Assembly (NCBI RefSeq): GCF_000760695.4
Contig: NZ_JHEG04000001.1
Location: 4,484,895 to 4,548,894 of the forward strand
Source of the DNA: Tolypothrix bouteillei VB521301
Lineage (GTDB): Bacteria > Cyanobacteriota > Cyanobacteriia > Cyanobacteriales > Nostocaceae
DNA length: 64,000 nucleotides
Direction of reading: 5' to 3'
Shown here in pieces: positions 63,020 through 64,000 of this stretch (its first letter is position 1; every line of letters starts with the position of its first letter). The position numbers and the translations under genes are program-made. The notes beneath the pieces are model-generated. The model ran no database searches and was not told where the DNA came from. It was given only the letters and a program-made list of their open reading frames with translations.

Positions 63020-64000
63020 TTAGTTAAAAAATCGCTTCAATAGAGACAATTTACCCTTGTAAGGAGGGTAAAGCAGTTTTGAGTTTAACCAGAAAGACCT
63101 GCGTAACACACTTTTATAATGGGAAAATGTATCAAAACTAGCTTTACCGTGATAATTACCCATACCGCTATCACCAACACCTCCAAATGGTAAAGATGAG
63201 ACACCAACGTGCAAGACAGTATCGTTGATACAAACACCGCCAGATGATGTTGTCTGTAAAACTTTCTTTTGCAGGCTTTTATTGTTGGAAAATAAGTACA
63301 GAGCTAGAGGTTTTGATCGAGAGTTAATTAAATCAATTGCTTCTTGTACATCTGTGTATTCAATAATAGGAAGAATTGGACCAAAAATTTCTTCCTGCAT
63401 AACTGGATCTGTTGGAGAAACATTATCGAGTACTGTAGGAGCAATATAACGTTCTTCCCGATTCGTTTCTCCTCCAATTAGAATTTTGCTATCTTTTATC
63501 AGATTAACTAATCTGTCAAAATGTCTTTGATTGACAATTCTGGCATAATCGGGGCTTGTGGCTGGATTATCTCCATAAAATTCTTGCAAACGCTTTTGAA
63601 TTTCTACTAATAAATTTTCTTTGATTTTTTTATCAACTAAAAGATAATCAGGTGCAATACAAGTTTGTCCGGAATTCAAAAACTTACCCCAAGCAATGCG
63701 TGTGGCTGTATGTTCGAGGTTGGTATCAGAATCGACAATGCAAGGACTTTTGCCACCCAACTCTAGAGTCACTGGCGTTAAGTTTTTTGCAGCTGCTTCC
63801 ATAACAATTTTGCCTACAGCTGTTCCACCAGTAAAAAAGATATGGTCAAACTTTTCTGCAAGAAGTTGCTGACTGGTTTCCACACCTCCTTCGACTACAT
63901 TTATATATGCTGAATCGAAGTATTTCTGAATAATTTTACTAACAACCAAAGAAGTTTGTTGTGCAAGTTCTGAAGGTTTAAGAATTGTACAGTTTCCTGC
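63020..64000 (-). CDS. Aldehyde dehydrogenase, C-terminal part (runs off the window)
   Basis: The reading frame continues to the window edge: [22 protein letters not shown] precedes the first in-frame start codon, so the gene starts beyond 64000. Visible are [31 protein letters not shown] (catalytic Glu in LELGGK), the nucleophile Cys in [13 protein letters not shown], and the C-terminal [24 protein letters not shown]. This matches class 3-type (fatty) aldehyde dehydrogenases that oxidise aldehydes to acids with NAD(P). The hydrophobic/basic tail ([18 protein letters not shown]) is usual for this class. Confidence 0.9.
   Translation of the reverse strand, partial: AGNCTILKPSELAQQTSLVVSKIIQKYFDSAYINVVEGGVETSQQLLAEKFDHIFFTGGTAVGKIVMEAAAKNLTPVTLELGGKSPCIVDSDTNLEHTATRIAWGKFLNSGQTCIAPDYLLVDKKIKENLLVEIQKRLQEFYGDNPATSPDYARIVNQRHFDRLVNLIKDSKILIGGETNREERYIAPTVLDNVSPTDPVMQEEIFGPILPIIEYTDVQEAIDLINSRSKPLALYLFSNNKSLQKKVLQTTSSGGVCINDTVLHVGVSSLPFGGVGDSGMGNYHGKASFDTFSHYKSVLRRSFWLNSKLLYPPYKGKLSLLKRFFN

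Noticed and set aside
1..64000. CRISPR array
   Set aside because: The repeats present are tandem heptamers or scattered palindromes without regularly spaced unique spacers, and no cas genes occur.
1..64000. tRNA or rRNA genes
   Set aside because: No cloverleaf-like sequence with a T-arm GGTTCGA-type motif and no rRNA sequence was recognised by eye; a tRNA scan would settle it.

Overview
The window is chromosomal DNA from a filamentous, probably heterocyst-forming cyanobacterium (Nostocales-like). Supporting signs are the many HIP1-type GCGATCGC octamers, an HU protein matching the Anabaena HanA type, an HpsJ-family (hormogonium polysaccharide) membrane protein, a Mo-nitrogenase C-terminal-domain protein, an orthocaspase relative, the gene order clpX-clpP-tig next to asd-dapA-rnj, and intergenic heptanucleotide and palindromic repeats typical of this group. 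The exact genus cannot be read from the sequence.

Layout: 0-4.6 kb holds a glycosyltransferase, an HpsJ-like protein, a DUF2064 protein, HU and cobD. 4.7-8.9 kb is an IscB (OMEGA) transposon-like element. Its upstream guide-RNA (omega/HEARO) region is interrupted by a 2.5-kb group II intron carrying a reverse transcriptase. 8.9-16.2 kb carries an unusual flavoprotein disulfide reductase homologue, a MITE-like element, a receiver-DUF3685 protein, a NACHT/pentapeptide NTPase and a Fur-family regulator. 17-26.7 kb has an MscS channel, uppP, a siderophore/B12-type ABC importer (permease-ATPase-lipoprotein), a PDZ-radical SAM protein and a large GHL10-type glycosyl hydrolase. 27.3-32.4 kb is a signalling cluster: CBS-PAS histidine kinase, receiver-EAL phosphodiesterase and receiver-histidine kinase. 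32.5-37.6 kb holds metabolic and membrane genes.

37.7-46.9 kb is a DNA phosphorothioation (Dnd) locus. dndC, dndD and dndE lie on the minus strand, a long dndB-like gene is divergent, a second DGQHR-family gene follows, then a Dnd-associated protein and a stand-alone HsdR-N-type PD-(D/E)xK protein. No dndA and no dndFGH restriction genes are visible. 48-56.6 kb is a housekeeping block: clpX, clpP and tig on one strand, asd, dapA and rnj on the other. 56.7-64 kb has an SLC13/ArsB-like transporter, a Mo-nitrogenase C-terminal-domain protein, a caspase homologue whose catalytic dyad is replaced, rpmF, a sulfite-oxidase-like protein and an aldehyde dehydrogenase cut by the window edge.

The most striking observation is the IscB guide-RNA region split by a group II intron. 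The two exon halves are complementary over 9 nt across the intron, and joining them recreates a small hairpin exactly at the insertion point. A functional guide RNA would therefore need RNA splicing. The same iscB gene also carries an in-frame insertion of about 39 codons derived from a short palindromic repeat found elsewhere in the window.
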